The notes under the pieces are model-generated. The model was not told where the DNA came from. It saw only the letters and a list, made by a program, of their open reading frames with translations, and ran no database searches. Positions 52,453 to 62,269 of a stretch of DNA of 64,000 nt are shown piece by piece. Made by a program: the position numbers and the translations under genes. The number at the start of each line of letters is the position of its first letter. The stretch's first letter is position 1. Source of the DNA: PRS1 sp965250265 (GTDB taxonomy: Bacteria; Bacteroidota; Bacteroidia; Flavobacteriales; Flavobacteriaceae); assembly GCA_965250265.1 (NCBI GenBank), contig CBDFNO010000013.1:372001-436000 (forward strand), in the 5' to 3' direction.

Positions 52453-52565
52453 AAAGGTAGGCAGTGTCATTTTTTAAAGACTAATTCAAAAAAAAACTTA
52501 AAATGACACCAAAGTTTATGTGGAACTTTAATGTTTTGAGTAAGGTTTCACACTGCCTTACCTTT
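52453..52565 (-). promoter_or_regulatory. Nested inverted repeats in the susC leader
   Basis: AAAGGTAGGCAGTGT (52453-52467) pairs with ACACTGCCTTACCTTT (52550-52565), one bulge. A part of the first arm, GTGTCATTTTTTA (52465-52477), can instead pair with TAAAATGACAC (52499-52509). The two pairings are mutually exclusive in the susC transcript leader, 42-154 bp before the start codon, the layout of an attenuator or an RNA switch. Confidence 0.5.
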
Positions 52566-52655
52566 ACAATTGCAAAACAAATGAAGTACTTATCCTAGTG
52601 ATTTGGGGTAAATCCTATAATACTTTACTACTTCCGATAGATACTTCCTTTCGAT

Positions 52656-54101
52656 TTACTTACTTAAGGATTCGAGATATTGTGATGGGGTTTGAGACAA
52701 ATATTTCTTAAAGGATTTATTGAAGGTTACTTTGTTGTTAAACCCTACCTCATACGCAATTTGAATAATTTTTAAATTATTGAACTCATCTTTTTTAAGA
52801 ATTTCGACTGCTTCTTGAATTCTGTATTTATTCATTAATTCGGAAAAATTCATTTTAAAATGTTCATTGATCACTTGAGATGCATTATGCCTTGTGGTTT
52901 CTAACTTTTCAGACAACATTTCAAGACTAAGATTATTTTCTTTAAATATTTTATCTTCATTAAGAAGTTTTAGTAAGTTATCTGTTAACTCTAGAGAATA
53001 AGAAGGTGTCATTCCTGATTTTTGATATTTAAACAAATTGATGGGGTCAATTAACTTAATTTTACCTGAAAAAATTTCTGGTCGCACATACGATATATAT
53101 GCGACATAAAACACAACTCCAACCATTACCATAGTTTGTAAATGAAATAATATTGGAAAATTAATAATCTTAACAAGAACTGCAGCATAAATAATATATG
53201 CCACCGCATATATAGTGTGAAGTGCGATAATATTTCGTTGCCATAAGTGTTTACTTTTGTTATTATCAATACTTAATTTACTCCTATTTTTATTATAAAT
53301 TCTTAAAAGTAAATAAGTATATATTGTTAACGATAAAATCTTAACTACGATTATAGTATAAGCTCCTGGTAAAAGTGTATTAGCTTGATCAAATACCTCA
53401 TTAAATTTTTCTAATCCGGACATTAAGTAATATGGGAATATGTAAACCAGTAAAATTACAGATGGTAGAAAGTGCAGCGCATCAATTAACTTAAACTTAT
53501 AATTATATATAATACGTTTACAATAGAAGTATAATAAAGGTCCATACAAAAAAGAAAATGTTGTGGATATAAATAGAGCATGTGGCAAATAAAACTGTAT
53601 GTTGATTACATAAAGCATTAAATGCAGCATAAACACTGAATGAAATAGCACAAACAAGCTTATAAGAAAATTACTTATTTTATCTGTACTTTTTTTTAAG
53701 TTTAGAATTACAAAAACAAAAATACCCAACAGACCAGTACAAAAATATAAGAATCCAAAAAAACCAATCTTGGGAGAATATTTTTCTTTGAGGGCTTGAT
53801 ATTCACTTGAATTTTCAATTGTTCTAAATAGATGGTTATTAAGAAACGACATATCTGAAGTCGCACTAATATATTTTATTATATATTCGGTAGATTCTTT
53901 TGCCTGAGACTTATTTGCAAATTCAATAGCTAAAGTTCTATATTCCTGTATGGAATCGGTAGAAATATTTAAAGCTTGTTTAGCTTTTACATTCGCAGAA
54001 TTTAAATTAGAAAATGACGCGTATTCATCTGCAACTATTACATTTATAGAAACAAAAAAGCACAAAGCAAACCATAATATTTTTGATTGATATAGTTGCA
54101 T
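52656..54101 (-). CDS. AraC-family membrane transcription regulator (multi-TM sensor)
   Basis: 481 residues. N-terminal signal-like helix and an extracytoplasmic segment to about 115, then seven or eight hydrophobic helices between about 113 and 350 (FFGFLYFCTGLLGIFVFVIL, FLISLFVLFHSVFMLHLML and others), and a C-terminal AraC/XylS double HTH (about 385-481) with HNASQVINEHFKMNFSELMN and the second HTH IAYEVGFNNKVTFNKSFKKY...TPSQYL. Such proteins place a DNA-binding domain behind a transmembrane sensor. The adjacent SusCD operon on the same strand, 244 bp downstream, is the likely target; no receiver or kinase domain is present. Confidence 0.9.
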   Translation of the reverse strand: MQLYQSKILWFALCFFVSINVIVADEYASFSNLNSANVKAKQALNISTDSIQEYRTLAIEFANKSQAKESTEYIIKYISATSDMSFLNNHLFRTIENSSEYQALKEKYSPKIGFFGFLYFCTGLLGIFVFVILNLKKSTDKISNFLISLFVLFHSVFMLHLMLYVINIQFYLPHALFISTTFSFLYGPLLYFYCKRIIYNYKFKLIDALHFLPSVILLVYIFPYYLMSGLEKFNEVFDQANTLLPGAYTIIVVKILSLTIYTYLLLRIYNKNRSKLSIDNNKSKHLWQRNIIALHTIYAVAYIIYAAVLVKIINFPILFHLQTMVMVGVVFYVAYISYVRPEIFSGKIKLIDPINLFKYQKSGMTPSYSLELTDNLLKLLNEDKIFKENNLSLEMLSEKLETTRHNASQVINEHFKMNFSELMNKYRIQEAVEILKKDEFNNLKIIQIAYEVGFNNKVTFNKSFKKYLSQTPSQYLESLSK

Positions 54102-54549
54102 TTTGATGAATTAGTCTTTTACTCACTAAATTGATTACTGTAAATTATTAACAATATTTTGAATCTATCTTAAAGTCTTCTTAAAATTCAATCATTATAG
54201 GAACACCCGATAATAATTTACTATATAAAGACAAGTATAAATCTTAAATGTTACAAATCTTTAATTCAAGAACATTTTTAAAGTTCTATAATTTATAATG
54301 TATCCCAACAAAAATCATTTAACTAAACAACAGGTCATTGAAAACCAAAATTGAGCTAAATAAATAGGGATATTTTAATTAAAAACTTGTACCTAATAAA
54401 AAAAGGTTTTGATTAGTAGTTTCATTTATATTGCAATTTTTATTTAAAGATACATTTTATTCAATTAAAAAAGGTGAAAAAAGGTAAAACCCGATAATCA
54501 TTTACCATATTTTATTGATGTTTAATAATAATAAACATGATTTAGAAAC
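54102..54549. other. Gene-free 448-bp gap with a direct repeat
   Basis: No credible gene. Two similar 21-mers, CCCGATAATAATTTACTATA (from 54206) and CCCGATAATCATTTACCATA (from 54490), lie about 284 bp apart at the two ends of the gap, the outer one close to the AraC-type regulator's promoter region and the inner one close to the galE stop. They could be regulator-binding sites, repeat remnants or the footprints of a lost element. Confidence 0.4.
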
Positions 54550-55578
54550 CTATTTATCCTTTCCTTTAATAGTCAACTGCCATTCCCAAGCAGATTTCAT
54601 AGCATCATCTAAAGTTAAATGTGCTTTCCACCCTAATTCTGAATTTGCCTTTGTTGTATCTGCATCAGCAGATATAATGTCACCTGCTCTTCTGTTTGTA
54701 ATTTTATAATTTAATTTTTGTCCTGAAACTTTTTCGAAAGATTTTATAACTTCCATTACAGAGCTTCCTGTACCAGTTCCAATATTAAAGGTTTCATAGT
54801 TGGAGGCATTTCTTTCGTCAATTAATCGCTGTAAAGCCACAACATGTGCTTTTGCTAAATCGACCACATGAATGTAATCTCTAATACAGGTTCCATCTGG
54901 TGTTGGATAATCATCTCCAAATACCGAAAGTTGCTCTCTAATTCCAATAGCTGTTTGTGTAATAAATGGTACGAGATTTTGAGGAATACCAATAGGCAAC
55001 TCTCCAATTTTTGTGCTACTATGTGCTCCAATAGGATTAAAATAACGCAAAGCGATTGCTTTAAGATGCGATGTTACTTTACAGGTGTCATCAATAATTT
55101 CTTCGCCTATTTGCTTTGTATTTCCATAGGGAGATTCAGCAATTTTTACAGGAGCATTTTCAGTAATTGGCAATTCATCGGCCTGACCATATACTGTACA
55201 TGAAGAACTAAAAATAAAATTAGCTGTTTCTAATTTTTGTAACTCTTGAAGTATATAAACTAAAGTATTGATATTGTTTTCATAATATAATAATGGATTT
55301 TCTACACTTTCGCCGACAGCTTTACTTGCTGCAAAATGAATAACACCTTGAATATCTTGATGCTGTTTAAAAAATGCCTGTACTTTGAGTTTATCCTTTA
55401 AATCAAATTTTTCAAAAACTGGAATGATTCCAGTTATTGATGCAATTCCATCTAAAACTTCTAATTTAGAATTTGACAGATCGTCTATAATAACAACATC
55501 GAAACCTTCACTTTGAAGCTCAACAACGGTATGAGACCCTATAAATCCAAGACCTCCTGTAACTAATATTTTACCCAT
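54550..55578 (-). CDS. galE: UDP-glucose 4-epimerase
   Basis: 342 residues, full length. NAD-binding Rossmann motif GGLGFIGSH (residues 8-16) near the N-terminus, the SDR catalytic SSSCTVYG serine region and Tyr-x3-Lys (SPYGNTK), and the family segments RYFNPIGAH, GTCIRDYIHVVDLA and FNIGTGTGSSVMEV. It interconverts UDP-glucose and UDP-galactose to supply galactose for glycans. It overlaps by 8 bp the end of the DegT aminotransferase gene, indicating joint translation; together with nearby waaA the area serves cell-surface sugar synthesis. Confidence 0.95.
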   Translation of the reverse strand: MGKILVTGGLGFIGSHTVVELQSEGFDVVIIDDLSNSKLEVLDGIASITGIIPVFEKFDLKDKLKVQAFFKQHQDIQGVIHFAASKAVGESVENPLLYYENNINTLVYILQELQKLETANFIFSSSCTVYGQADELPITENAPVKIAESPYGNTKQIGEEIIDDTCKVTSHLKAIALRYFNPIGAHSSTKIGELPIGIPQNLVPFITQTAIGIREQLSVFGDDYPTPDGTCIRDYIHVVDLAKAHVVALQRLIDERNASNYETFNIGTGTGSSVMEVIKSFEKVSGQKLNYKITNRRAGDIISADADTTKANSELGWKAHLTLDDAMKSAWEWQLTIKGKDK

Positions 55579-56704
55579 TTACAAACTCTATAATTGTACT
55601 AGTAATAAATTCAATTTGCTCGTCATCAAGCTCGGTATGCATTGGTAACGAAATTACCTCTTTAACCAACTGATTGGTTACCGTAAAATCAGCTTCATTA
55701 TAGCGCGAATCTTGATATGCTTTTTGATTATGTAACGGTATTGGATAATACACTCCACACGGAATTCCATTATCGTTTAAATGTTGTGCAAGCGCATCTC
55801 TATCTGCACCTTTAATCTTTAATGTATATTGATGAAACACATGGTTATTATCTGTACCTTCTCTAAAAGGAACAATAATATTTTCATACCCTTTGAAGGC
55901 TTTGTCATATTTATTAGCGGCTTCCCTCCTCTTATTACAATATGCATCCAAACGTGGTAATTTCGCATTTAAAACTGCTGCCTGTATAGAATCTAGCCGT
56001 GAATTTACACCAACGACATCATGGTGATAACGCTTATACATTCCGTGATTTACTATTCCGCGAATGATATGCGCCAAGTCATCATTATTAGTAAAAATTG
56101 CTCCTCCATCGCCATAGCATCCTAAATTTTTAGATGGGAAAAATGAGGTGGATCCTATATGACTAATCGTTCCTGCTTTTGTTTTTGTACCATCTTTTGA
56201 AGTATATGTTGCTCCAATGGCTTGAGCATTATCTTCGATAACATACAAATTATGGGCTTCAGCAATCTCCATTATAGCATCCATATTAGCACACTGTCCA
56301 AATAAATGTACAGGCACAATTGCTTTTGTTTTAGATGTAATTGCATTCTTAACAGCTTCTATATCAATATTGAAAGTGTCTGGTTCAACATCAACCAAAA
56401 CAGGCGTTAATTGTAATAATGCAATAACCTCAACAGTTGCTGCAAACGTAAAATCGGCAGTAATAACTTCGTCTCCAGGCTTCAACCCCAAACCCATCAT
56501 TGCAATTTGCAAAGCATCAGTACCATTTGCACAAGGAATTACATGCTTAACTCCTAAATAACTTTCTAAAGCCTTTTGAAAACTATGAACTTCAGGGCCA
56601 TTAATAAAAGCTGTAGATCCAATAACATTTAAAACCGAAGTGTTTACAACGTCCTTTATATCATCGTATTGACTTTTTAGATCAACCATTTGTATTTTTC
56701 TCAT
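55571..56704 (-). CDS. DegT/DnrJ/EryC1/StrS sugar aminotransferase
   Basis: I choose ATG 56704 (MRKIQMVDLKSQYDD, 377 residues) over ATG 56728, because homologues begin with that segment. PLP enzyme of the DegT family: CANGTDALQIAMMGLG, GDEVITADFTFAATVE, EDNAQAIGATY with the PLP-binding Asp, and the Schiff-base Lys in FFPSKNLGCYGDGG (Lys192 in this numbering). GVYYPIPLHNQ near the C-terminus is also typical. It transfers an amino group to a keto-sugar nucleotide for lipopolysaccharide O-antigen or other glycans. Upstream partner of galE (8-bp overlap) and divergent from waaA. Confidence 0.92.
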   Translation of the reverse strand: MRKIQMVDLKSQYDDIKDVVNTSVLNVIGSTAFINGPEVHSFQKALESYLGVKHVIPCANGTDALQIAMMGLGLKPGDEVITADFTFAATVEVIALLQLTPVLVDVEPDTFNIDIEAVKNAITSKTKAIVPVHLFGQCANMDAIMEIAEAHNLYVIEDNAQAIGATYTSKDGTKTKAGTISHIGSTSFFPSKNLGCYGDGGAIFTNNDDLAHIIRGIVNHGMYKRYHHDVVGVNSRLDSIQAAVLNAKLPRLDAYCNKRREAANKYDKAFKGYENIIVPFREGTDNNHVFHQYTLKIKGADRDALAQHLNDNGIPCGVYYPIPLHNQKAYQDSRYNEADFTVTNQLVKEVISLPMHTELDDEQIEFITSTIIEFVNG

Positions 56705-56785
56705 AAGTGACGAAATTACAAAATTCATTATCGTTAACCAATGAATTTATTTCAAAGAAGCGTATTTTAGCTCGAAAGAAAAACT

Positions 56786-58018
56786 TTGAGGATTCTCTAT
56801 AACATACTCACTTACGTTACTGCATTTCATTTAAAAATTATTGCGTTATTTAATGCCAAATTAAAGTTAGGAGTTAAAGGTAGAGCAAAGACTTTTCATT
56901 TTTTAAAATCAACTATTTCTTCTCAAGACAAAGTTATTTGGTTTCATTGCGCGTCTCTAGGAGAATACGAACAAGGACTTCCCGTATTTGAAGAAATAAA
57001 AATGATGTATCCCAATCATAAAATTGTATTGAGCTTCTTTTCACCTTCTGGTTACGAAATACGTAAAAATAATCCTTTAACAAATATTGTAGTGTACTTG
57101 CCTTTAGATACTAAATATAATGCAAAAGTATTTTTGAATTTAACACATCCAGATTTAGCTGTTTTTGTGAAGTATGAAATATGGCCAAATTATTTGAATG
57201 AACTAAACCGAAGTTTAACTAGAGCCATTTTAATTTCTGCCTTATTTAGAAAAGAGCAAAGTTTTTTTAAATTTTATGGTGGGTTCATGCGTAAATCCTT
57301 AAAAAAAATTGAACATTTTTTTGTTCAAAATGAAGCTTCAAAAGAATTACTAGAATCTATTGGTTTTACAAATATTACTATTTCGGGTGATACACGATTC
57401 GATCGTGTTTCTAATCAATTAGATATTGATAACACTTTAACTTTTGTTGAGCAATTTAAAGAAAATAAACTTTGCATAGTAGCTGGAAGTACTTGGCTCG
57501 AAGACGAAAAAATATTGGTAGATTTTATTAATTCATCTTCCTCGGATTTAAAATTTATAATTGCACCTCACAATATAAAAGCAAAACAAATTGAGAATCT
57601 AAAAGCTTCTGTGCAAAAGAAGACCTTGCTTTTTTCAGAAAAAGAAAAATTTGAAATTTCAAACCATCAGGTTTTTATTATTGATACTATCGGTATTCTA
57701 TCAAAAATATATAGCTATGCAGATATTGTTTTTATAGGTGGAGCTGTTGGAACTACTGGTCTACATAATACTTTAGAACCTGCAGTTTTTGGAGTGCCAA
57801 TAATTGTAGGACAACATTATGAAAAGTTTCCTGAAGCAAATAAAATGATAGAAAACGGTGGCCTATATGCTATTAAAAACCAAAAAGAATTTAATTCAAT
57901 TATGGATTCTTTAATTTTAAATACTAAAACAAGAATTCAATCTGGCAAAGCAAATGCTTCATATATTTCAAATAATCATGGTGCTGTAAACAAAATCATG
58001 GATTATATTCGGAAATAG
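56786..58018 (+). CDS. waaA: 3-deoxy-D-manno-octulosonic acid (Kdo) transferase
   Basis: 410 residues. Starts with TTG at 56786: an in-frame TAG at 56768-56770 leaves no ATG, and homologues begin near RILYNILTYVTAFHLK. GT-B fold with N-terminal membrane helix; VIWFHCASLGEYEQGLPV carries the catalytic Glu, followed by LSFFSPSGYEI, KYEIWPNYLNEL, GDTRFDRV, AGSTWLEDE, and the C-terminal donor-site FIGGAVGTTGLHNTLEPAVF. It adds Kdo from CMP-Kdo to lipid A precursor on the inner membrane. Divergent from the DegT gene across 81 bp. The rare start codon may lower its translation. Confidence 0.93.
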   Translation: MRILYNILTYVTAFHLKIIALFNAKLKLGVKGRAKTFHFLKSTISSQDKVIWFHCASLGEYEQGLPVFEEIKMMYPNHKIVLSFFSPSGYEIRKNNPLTNIVVYLPLDTKYNAKVFLNLTHPDLAVFVKYEIWPNYLNELNRSLTRAILISALFRKEQSFFKFYGGFMRKSLKKIEHFFVQNEASKELLESIGFTNITISGDTRFDRVSNQLDIDNTLTFVEQFKENKLCIVAGSTWLEDEKILVDFINSSSSDLKFIIAPHNIKAKQIENLKASVQKKTLLFSEKEKFEISNHQVFIIDTIGILSKIYSYADIVFIGGAVGTTGLHNTLEPAVFGVPIIVGQHYEKFPEANKMIENGGLYAIKNQKEFNSIMDSLILNTKTRIQSGKANASYISNNHGAVNKIMDYIRK

Positions 58019-58144
58019 CTGAAGATTGTTAAAAATTGTTAAAAAAACTTTATTCTTTGGATTATATCCAAATAACGAATACGTTTGTTCAAGGCTTATA
58101 ACTACTAAAAGACTTAAATTAACTAACTAATTTTACATTTTATC

Positions 58145-59824
58145 ATGTTAAAAAAGAACCCATTTTTATCCAATATTCTTTGGATATTAATCTGTGTAGC
58201 TTCAGTCAATTCTTTTGCACAATCAGATTACAGAAATCACAGCGAGATTACTAAAAAGCTTAAAAGCATTCAAAGCAATAACACTACAAATGTCAAACTG
58301 CAATCAATAACAAAAACTGTTGGAGGTTATGATATTTGGGGATTGACACTATTTAAAAATAATCATCAAAACAAACCTGCAATTGCAATTGTTGGTGGTG
58401 TGGATGGAAGTCTTTTGTTAAGTTCTGAAATGGCTGTTAATATTGCGGAAAATATTTTGAATCATCATTCAGATATTTTAGAAAACACTACTTTTTATAT
58501 TTTCCCAAATATGAGTCCAAATGCTTCCGAACAGTATTTTTCATCTCTTAAATATCATAACAAAGGAAATGCAAAAGAAACTGACGATGATAGAGATGGA
58601 AAAGTTAACGAAGATCCTTTTGAAGATTTAAACAATGACGGATTAATTACACTCTTTAGAGTTGAAGACATTACTGGCGACTATGTAAAGCTTAAGGATG
58701 ATGAGAGGGTTATGGTAAAAGCTAATAAAAAAGAAGGAGAATTGGGTGCCTATAAAATTTATACTGAAGGAATAGATAATGATAAGGATGGCCTCTTTAA
58801 TGAAGATGGAAATGGTGGTATACAATTTAATAAAAACCTAACTTATAATTTTCCATACTTTAAACCGGGAGCTGGTGAGCATCCAGTTTCTGAAAAAGAA
58901 AACAGAGCTCTTTTAGATTTTCTTTATGAACAGTGGAATATATATGCCATCTTAACACTTGGGCCGACAAATAATTTATCGTCACCATTAAAGTTTAATG
59001 CTGTAAACGCTAAAAAACGAGTAGTCACGAGTGTTTTAAAAAGTGACGCCTCCTTAAATGACTATGTTTCAAAAAAATATAATACCATAACAGGCACAAA
59101 AGACGCGCCTGCTGCGACAGGAAAAGGAGGTGGTTTTTTTGAATGGTCTTATTTTCATTTTGGTAAATTAGCCATGAGTACTCCGGGTTGGTGGGTGCCG
59201 AAAGCTAAGGAATATCCTGTTAAAACTGAAGGAGATTCTATTAAAAAAGATAAGTCTTCAAATAAAAAGAAAAAGGCTTCAAAAAACACAAAAGCTAACT
59301 TTTTAAAATGGGCTGAAAAAGAGAATTTAACAAACTATTTTGTGGAATGGGAGACAATAGATCATCCTGATTTTCCAAATAAAAAAGTAGAAGTTGGTGG
59401 TATCGCACCTTTTAAAATGATTAATCCTCTATATAAAATGGTGGATAGTATTAGTTTAAAGCATACTGATTTTATAATTAGTATTGCAAAAATGCAACCA
59501 AAAATTACCCTTCAAAATATTACTACCGAAGTGGTAAATAAAGAACTTACACGAATTACCGTAGATGTTCATAATCAAGGTTTTCTGCCTACACATACCG
59601 AAATGGGGAAACGCTCAAGATGGCTTAGACGGATTAAAGTAGATTTGGCTTTAAATGCAAATCAAGAGCTTATTTCTGGAAGAAAGATTCAACTCATTAA
59701 TAGTATAGATGGAGATAGCTCTAAAAAACTTACTTGGCTTGTAAAAGGTACTGGGACAGTCCAAATTGAGGCTGGAGCAGCACATACGGGAACTGAAAAA
59801 GTAACAATCAACTTAATAAAATAG
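58145..59824 (+). CDS. M14 carboxypeptidase-like pseudo-enzyme (zinc site lost)
   Basis: 559 residues with signal peptide ending NSFA-QS. It is homologous to the M14 peptidase encoded next to it (shared VDDDRDG-type Ca loops at about 150-175 and GIDNDKDGLFNEDGNGG; shared C-terminal beta domain with NQGFLPTHTEMGKR). However the zinc HxxE segment reads GGVDGSLLLSSE (residues 84-95), the third His is replaced in TLGPTNN, and the catalytic Glu region is changed, so it should be inactive. A Lys/Ser-rich insertion (about 370-385) is unique to it. Likely a binding partner or chaperone for the active enzyme, whose gene starts 4 bp after this stop. Confidence 0.82.
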   Translation: MLKKNPFLSNILWILICVASVNSFAQSDYRNHSEITKKLKSIQSNNTTNVKLQSITKTVGGYDIWGLTLFKNNHQNKPAIAIVGGVDGSLLLSSEMAVNIAENILNHHSDILENTTFYIFPNMSPNASEQYFSSLKYHNKGNAKETDDDRDGKVNEDPFEDLNNDGLITLFRVEDITGDYVKLKDDERVMVKANKKEGELGAYKIYTEGIDNDKDGLFNEDGNGGIQFNKNLTYNFPYFKPGAGEHPVSEKENRALLDFLYEQWNIYAILTLGPTNNLSSPLKFNAVNAKKRVVTSVLKSDASLNDYVSKKYNTITGTKDAPAATGKGGGFFEWSYFHFGKLAMSTPGWWVPKAKEYPVKTEGDSIKKDKSSNKKKKASKNTKANFLKWAEKENLTNYFVEWETIDHPDFPNKKVEVGGIAPFKMINPLYKMVDSISLKHTDFIISIAKMQPKITLQNITTEVVNKELTRITVDVHNQGFLPTHTEMGKRSRWLRRIKVDLALNANQELISGRKIQLINSIDGDSSKKLTWLVKGTGTVQIEAGAAHTGTEKVTINLIK

Positions 59825-59828
59825 GATT

Positions 59829-61571
59829 ATGAAATCACTTCAATATATATTACAATTAATATTGTTTTCACTTATTTTTCCAATAGCAATACAAGCTCAA
59901 AAAAACAGCGAAATATTTAGAGCAGCAGGATCACCTCATAATCCTAAAGTAGAAATCTCATTTAATAAATATTATACGTCTGAGGGTCTCGCTGCATTAA
60001 GTAAAAAAATAGCAGAGGCGTACCCAAATTTGGTTAAAAGAATATCTATTGGAAAATCAACCGAAGGTAGAGATATATGGTTAATGGCCATTACTAATTA
60101 TAAGGTTGGGAGTGCCAATGACAAACCTGGATTTTATGTGGATGGAAATATTCATTCTAATGAAATTCAAGGTGGTGAGATTTGTACATACACTGCTTGG
60201 TATTTAACCGAAAATTTTGGCGATATGGACTATATCACAGAGATGTTAAACGACCGTATTTTTTATATTGTGCCAACCATAAATCCAGATGCAAGAAACG
60301 ATTATATGTTGGAAGCTAATACAGCTCATAGCCCAAGAGCCGGAATGATTGCTTTAGATGATGATAGAGATGGTTTATTTGATGAAGATGGTTATGACGA
60401 TTTAGATGGTGATGGCTCAATTACAAGAATGAGACGAAAAAACCCAAACGGAAATATGATTGTCGACCCAAGAGATCCAAGAGTAATGATCCAAATTGGA
60501 CCAGACGATATTGTAACAACACAACGATATGAGTTTTTAGGATCAGAAGGCATTGACAACGATGGCGATGGAAGAATAAATGAAGATAATCATGGTTATT
60601 ACGATCCCAATAGAGATTGGGGCTGGAAATGGCAACCAGATTACATACAACGTGGCTCCTATAAATATCCTTTTTCTGCACCAGAAACAAGAGCAGTGGC
60701 CGATTTTGCTTTAAAACACCCGAATATTGTAGGTGCACAAAGTTATCATAACTCTGGAGGTATGATTCTTCGTGGCCCAGGTGCTGAAGAAGACCTTTCA
60801 ACTTATAACCGCCAAGACATCCAAATATATGATGCAATAGGTAAAAAAGGAGAGAAATTAATTCCAGGTTATCGTTATATGACGGTGTATAAAGATCTGT
60901 ATTCTGTGTTTGGTGGCGAATTAGATTGGTTTTATGGTAGCAGAGGTGCCTATACATTTACAAATGAAATTTTTACGGCATTTGCGTATTATAAAGAGAA
61001 AGATGGTGGAAGAGAGCAACAATACAGCTTTGATAAAGATATGCTATTTGGAGATGCTTTTACTCCTTGGAGATCTTATAACCATCCAACTTATGGAGAT
61101 ATTGAAATAGGTGGGTTTAAAAAGAATTTTGGCAGAGCAACTCCTGGTTTTATGTTGGAAGAAGAAGCACATAGAAATATGGCTTTTACGTTCTATCATG
61201 TCTATCATATGCCACACTTATCTATTTACAAGGTCAAAGAAAAAAAACTAGGTAATGGCTTAACGGAGGTCACTGCATATATTAAAAACGATAGGTTAAT
61301 GCCAACACATGCAAGTCAAGATCTAAAGTACAAAATCACTAGACCGGACTATATAAGTATTGCAGATGCTAATGTCATTGCGGGAATGATTGTAACTAAT
61401 GAAGATTTTGGTGTTACACAAGAACAAAAAGTAAATCCAGATAAAATAGTAGTTTCGAATATTTCTGGTAATAGCGTTGTTAAGGTGAGATGGATCATAA
61501 AAGGAAATACAAATTATGCTATAAAAGTTGACAGCGAAAAAGGTGGTTTAGCATCATACCAAAAAAAATAA
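59829..61571 (+). CDS. Secreted M14-family zinc carboxypeptidase
   Basis: 580 residues; signal peptide ending AIQA-QK. Peptidase M14 domain with the zinc ligands His109 and Glu112 in DGNIHSNEIQGGE, His307 in QSYHNSGGM, and the catalytic Glu380 in TFTNEIF; substrate Arg-type residues are in between. Embedded are two Ca-binding-like Asp loops (DDDRDGLFDEDGYDDLDGDG and GIDNDGDGRINEDNHGYY). A C-terminal beta domain (about 490-580) ends VRWIIKGNTNYAIKVDS. It should release C-terminal amino acids from peptides outside the cytoplasm. Follows its inactive paralogue by 4 bp, so the two are produced together. Confidence 0.92.
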   Translation: MKSLQYILQLILFSLIFPIAIQAQKNSEIFRAAGSPHNPKVEISFNKYYTSEGLAALSKKIAEAYPNLVKRISIGKSTEGRDIWLMAITNYKVGSANDKPGFYVDGNIHSNEIQGGEICTYTAWYLTENFGDMDYITEMLNDRIFYIVPTINPDARNDYMLEANTAHSPRAGMIALDDDRDGLFDEDGYDDLDGDGSITRMRRKNPNGNMIVDPRDPRVMIQIGPDDIVTTQRYEFLGSEGIDNDGDGRINEDNHGYYDPNRDWGWKWQPDYIQRGSYKYPFSAPETRAVADFALKHPNIVGAQSYHNSGGMILRGPGAEEDLSTYNRQDIQIYDAIGKKGEKLIPGYRYMTVYKDLYSVFGGELDWFYGSRGAYTFTNEIFTAFAYYKEKDGGREQQYSFDKDMLFGDAFTPWRSYNHPTYGDIEIGGFKKNFGRATPGFMLEEEAHRNMAFTFYHVYHMPHLSIYKVKEKKLGNGLTEVTAYIKNDRLMPTHASQDLKYKITRPDYISIADANVIAGMIVTNEDFGVTQEQKVNPDKIVVSNISGNSVVKVRWIIKGNTNYAIKVDSEKGGLASYQKK

Positions 61572-61588
61572 TCAATTACTTATTATTA

Positions 61589-61616
61589 AAAGCCTTACTT
61601 AAAAGTAAGGCTTTTT
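61589..61616 (+). terminator. Terminator after the M14 genes
   Basis: AAAGCCTTACTT / AAGTAAGGCTTT, 12-bp perfect stem with a 2-nt loop, followed by TTTATTTA. Confidence 0.85.
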
Positions 61617-61820
61617 TATTTATATACTTCAGCTTCTAAATTGTTAATATACTTTAACATAACAAAAAAAACGAAAAGGAATAGTCCAATTAAATGATTT
61701 AAACGTAAATAAAGTGAAAAACACACAATTTAACAATATCTTAAAAAAATGTTAAAATAATTTTGTTAAAAAACATTAGATGTTATTAATTGCGTAAAAA
61801 TTAACTTTAAAACCCTAAAA

Positions 61821-62147
61821 ATGAAAAAACTAATTTTAAGCTCTGCATTAGTATTGGCATTATGCTTGTCATTTACGTCTTGTAGAGAGAAAAAAGAAGC
61901 TGATAAAGCAGAAGATGCTTCTGAAGCTACAGTAGAAGAAGCAACTGATGCAGAAAATGAAGTAGAAGAAACTGCTGTTGATTCTACAACTACTACTATT
62001 GAAGGTGCTATCGATGATGCTACTGAAGTTGTTGAAGGAGCTATTGAAGATGGTGCAGAAGCTGTTGAAGAAGTTGTTGATGATGCTAAAGAAAAAGCAA
62101 CTGACGAACTTAACAAAGCTGCAAAAAAATTGAAAAAAGACAATTAG
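61821..62147 (+). CDS. Small acidic low-complexity lipoprotein
   Basis: 108 residues; lipobox SFTSC (Cys21). The mature chain is made almost only of Glu, Ala, Asp, Thr, Val and Lys (EADKAEDASEATVEEATDAE, then VVEGAIEDGAEAVEEVVDD), with a basic C-terminal end (AAKKLKKDN); it may form an extended helix or be disordered. No named family. Flanked by terminators, so monocistronic. Such proteins are abundant surface or periplasmic lipoproteins in Flavobacteria; function unknown. Confidence 0.75.
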   Translation: MKKLILSSALVLALCLSFTSCREKKEADKAEDASEATVEEATDAENEVEETAVDSTTTTIEGAIDDATEVVEGAIEDGAEAVEEVVDDAKEKATDELNKAAKKLKKDN

Positions 62148-62173
62148 TTTCTTGATTGACTTTTTTAAAAATC

Positions 62174-62204
62174 AAAGCCTTACATCATGATGTAAGGCTT
62201 TTTT
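62174..62204 (+). terminator. Terminator after the small lipoprotein
   Basis: AAAGCCTTACATCA / TGATGTAAGGCTTT, 14-bp perfect palindrome, followed by TTTTG. Confidence 0.85.
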
Positions 62205-62269
62205 GTCGTATTAATTCTTCTTATTTGGCTGAATTTCTTATCTTTAGTGAAAATTAAACCTTAATAATT

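Noticed and set aside
60421..60957. 178-residue minus-strand open frame opposite the M14 peptidase
   Set aside because: Antisense to the catalytic domain; odd composition rich in His and Leu; no start context or homologous motif.
61766..62143. 125-residue Ser/Ala-rich minus-strand frame
   Set aside because: It is the reverse of the low-complexity acidic lipoprotein; repeats of GAA/GCT codons create the open frame.
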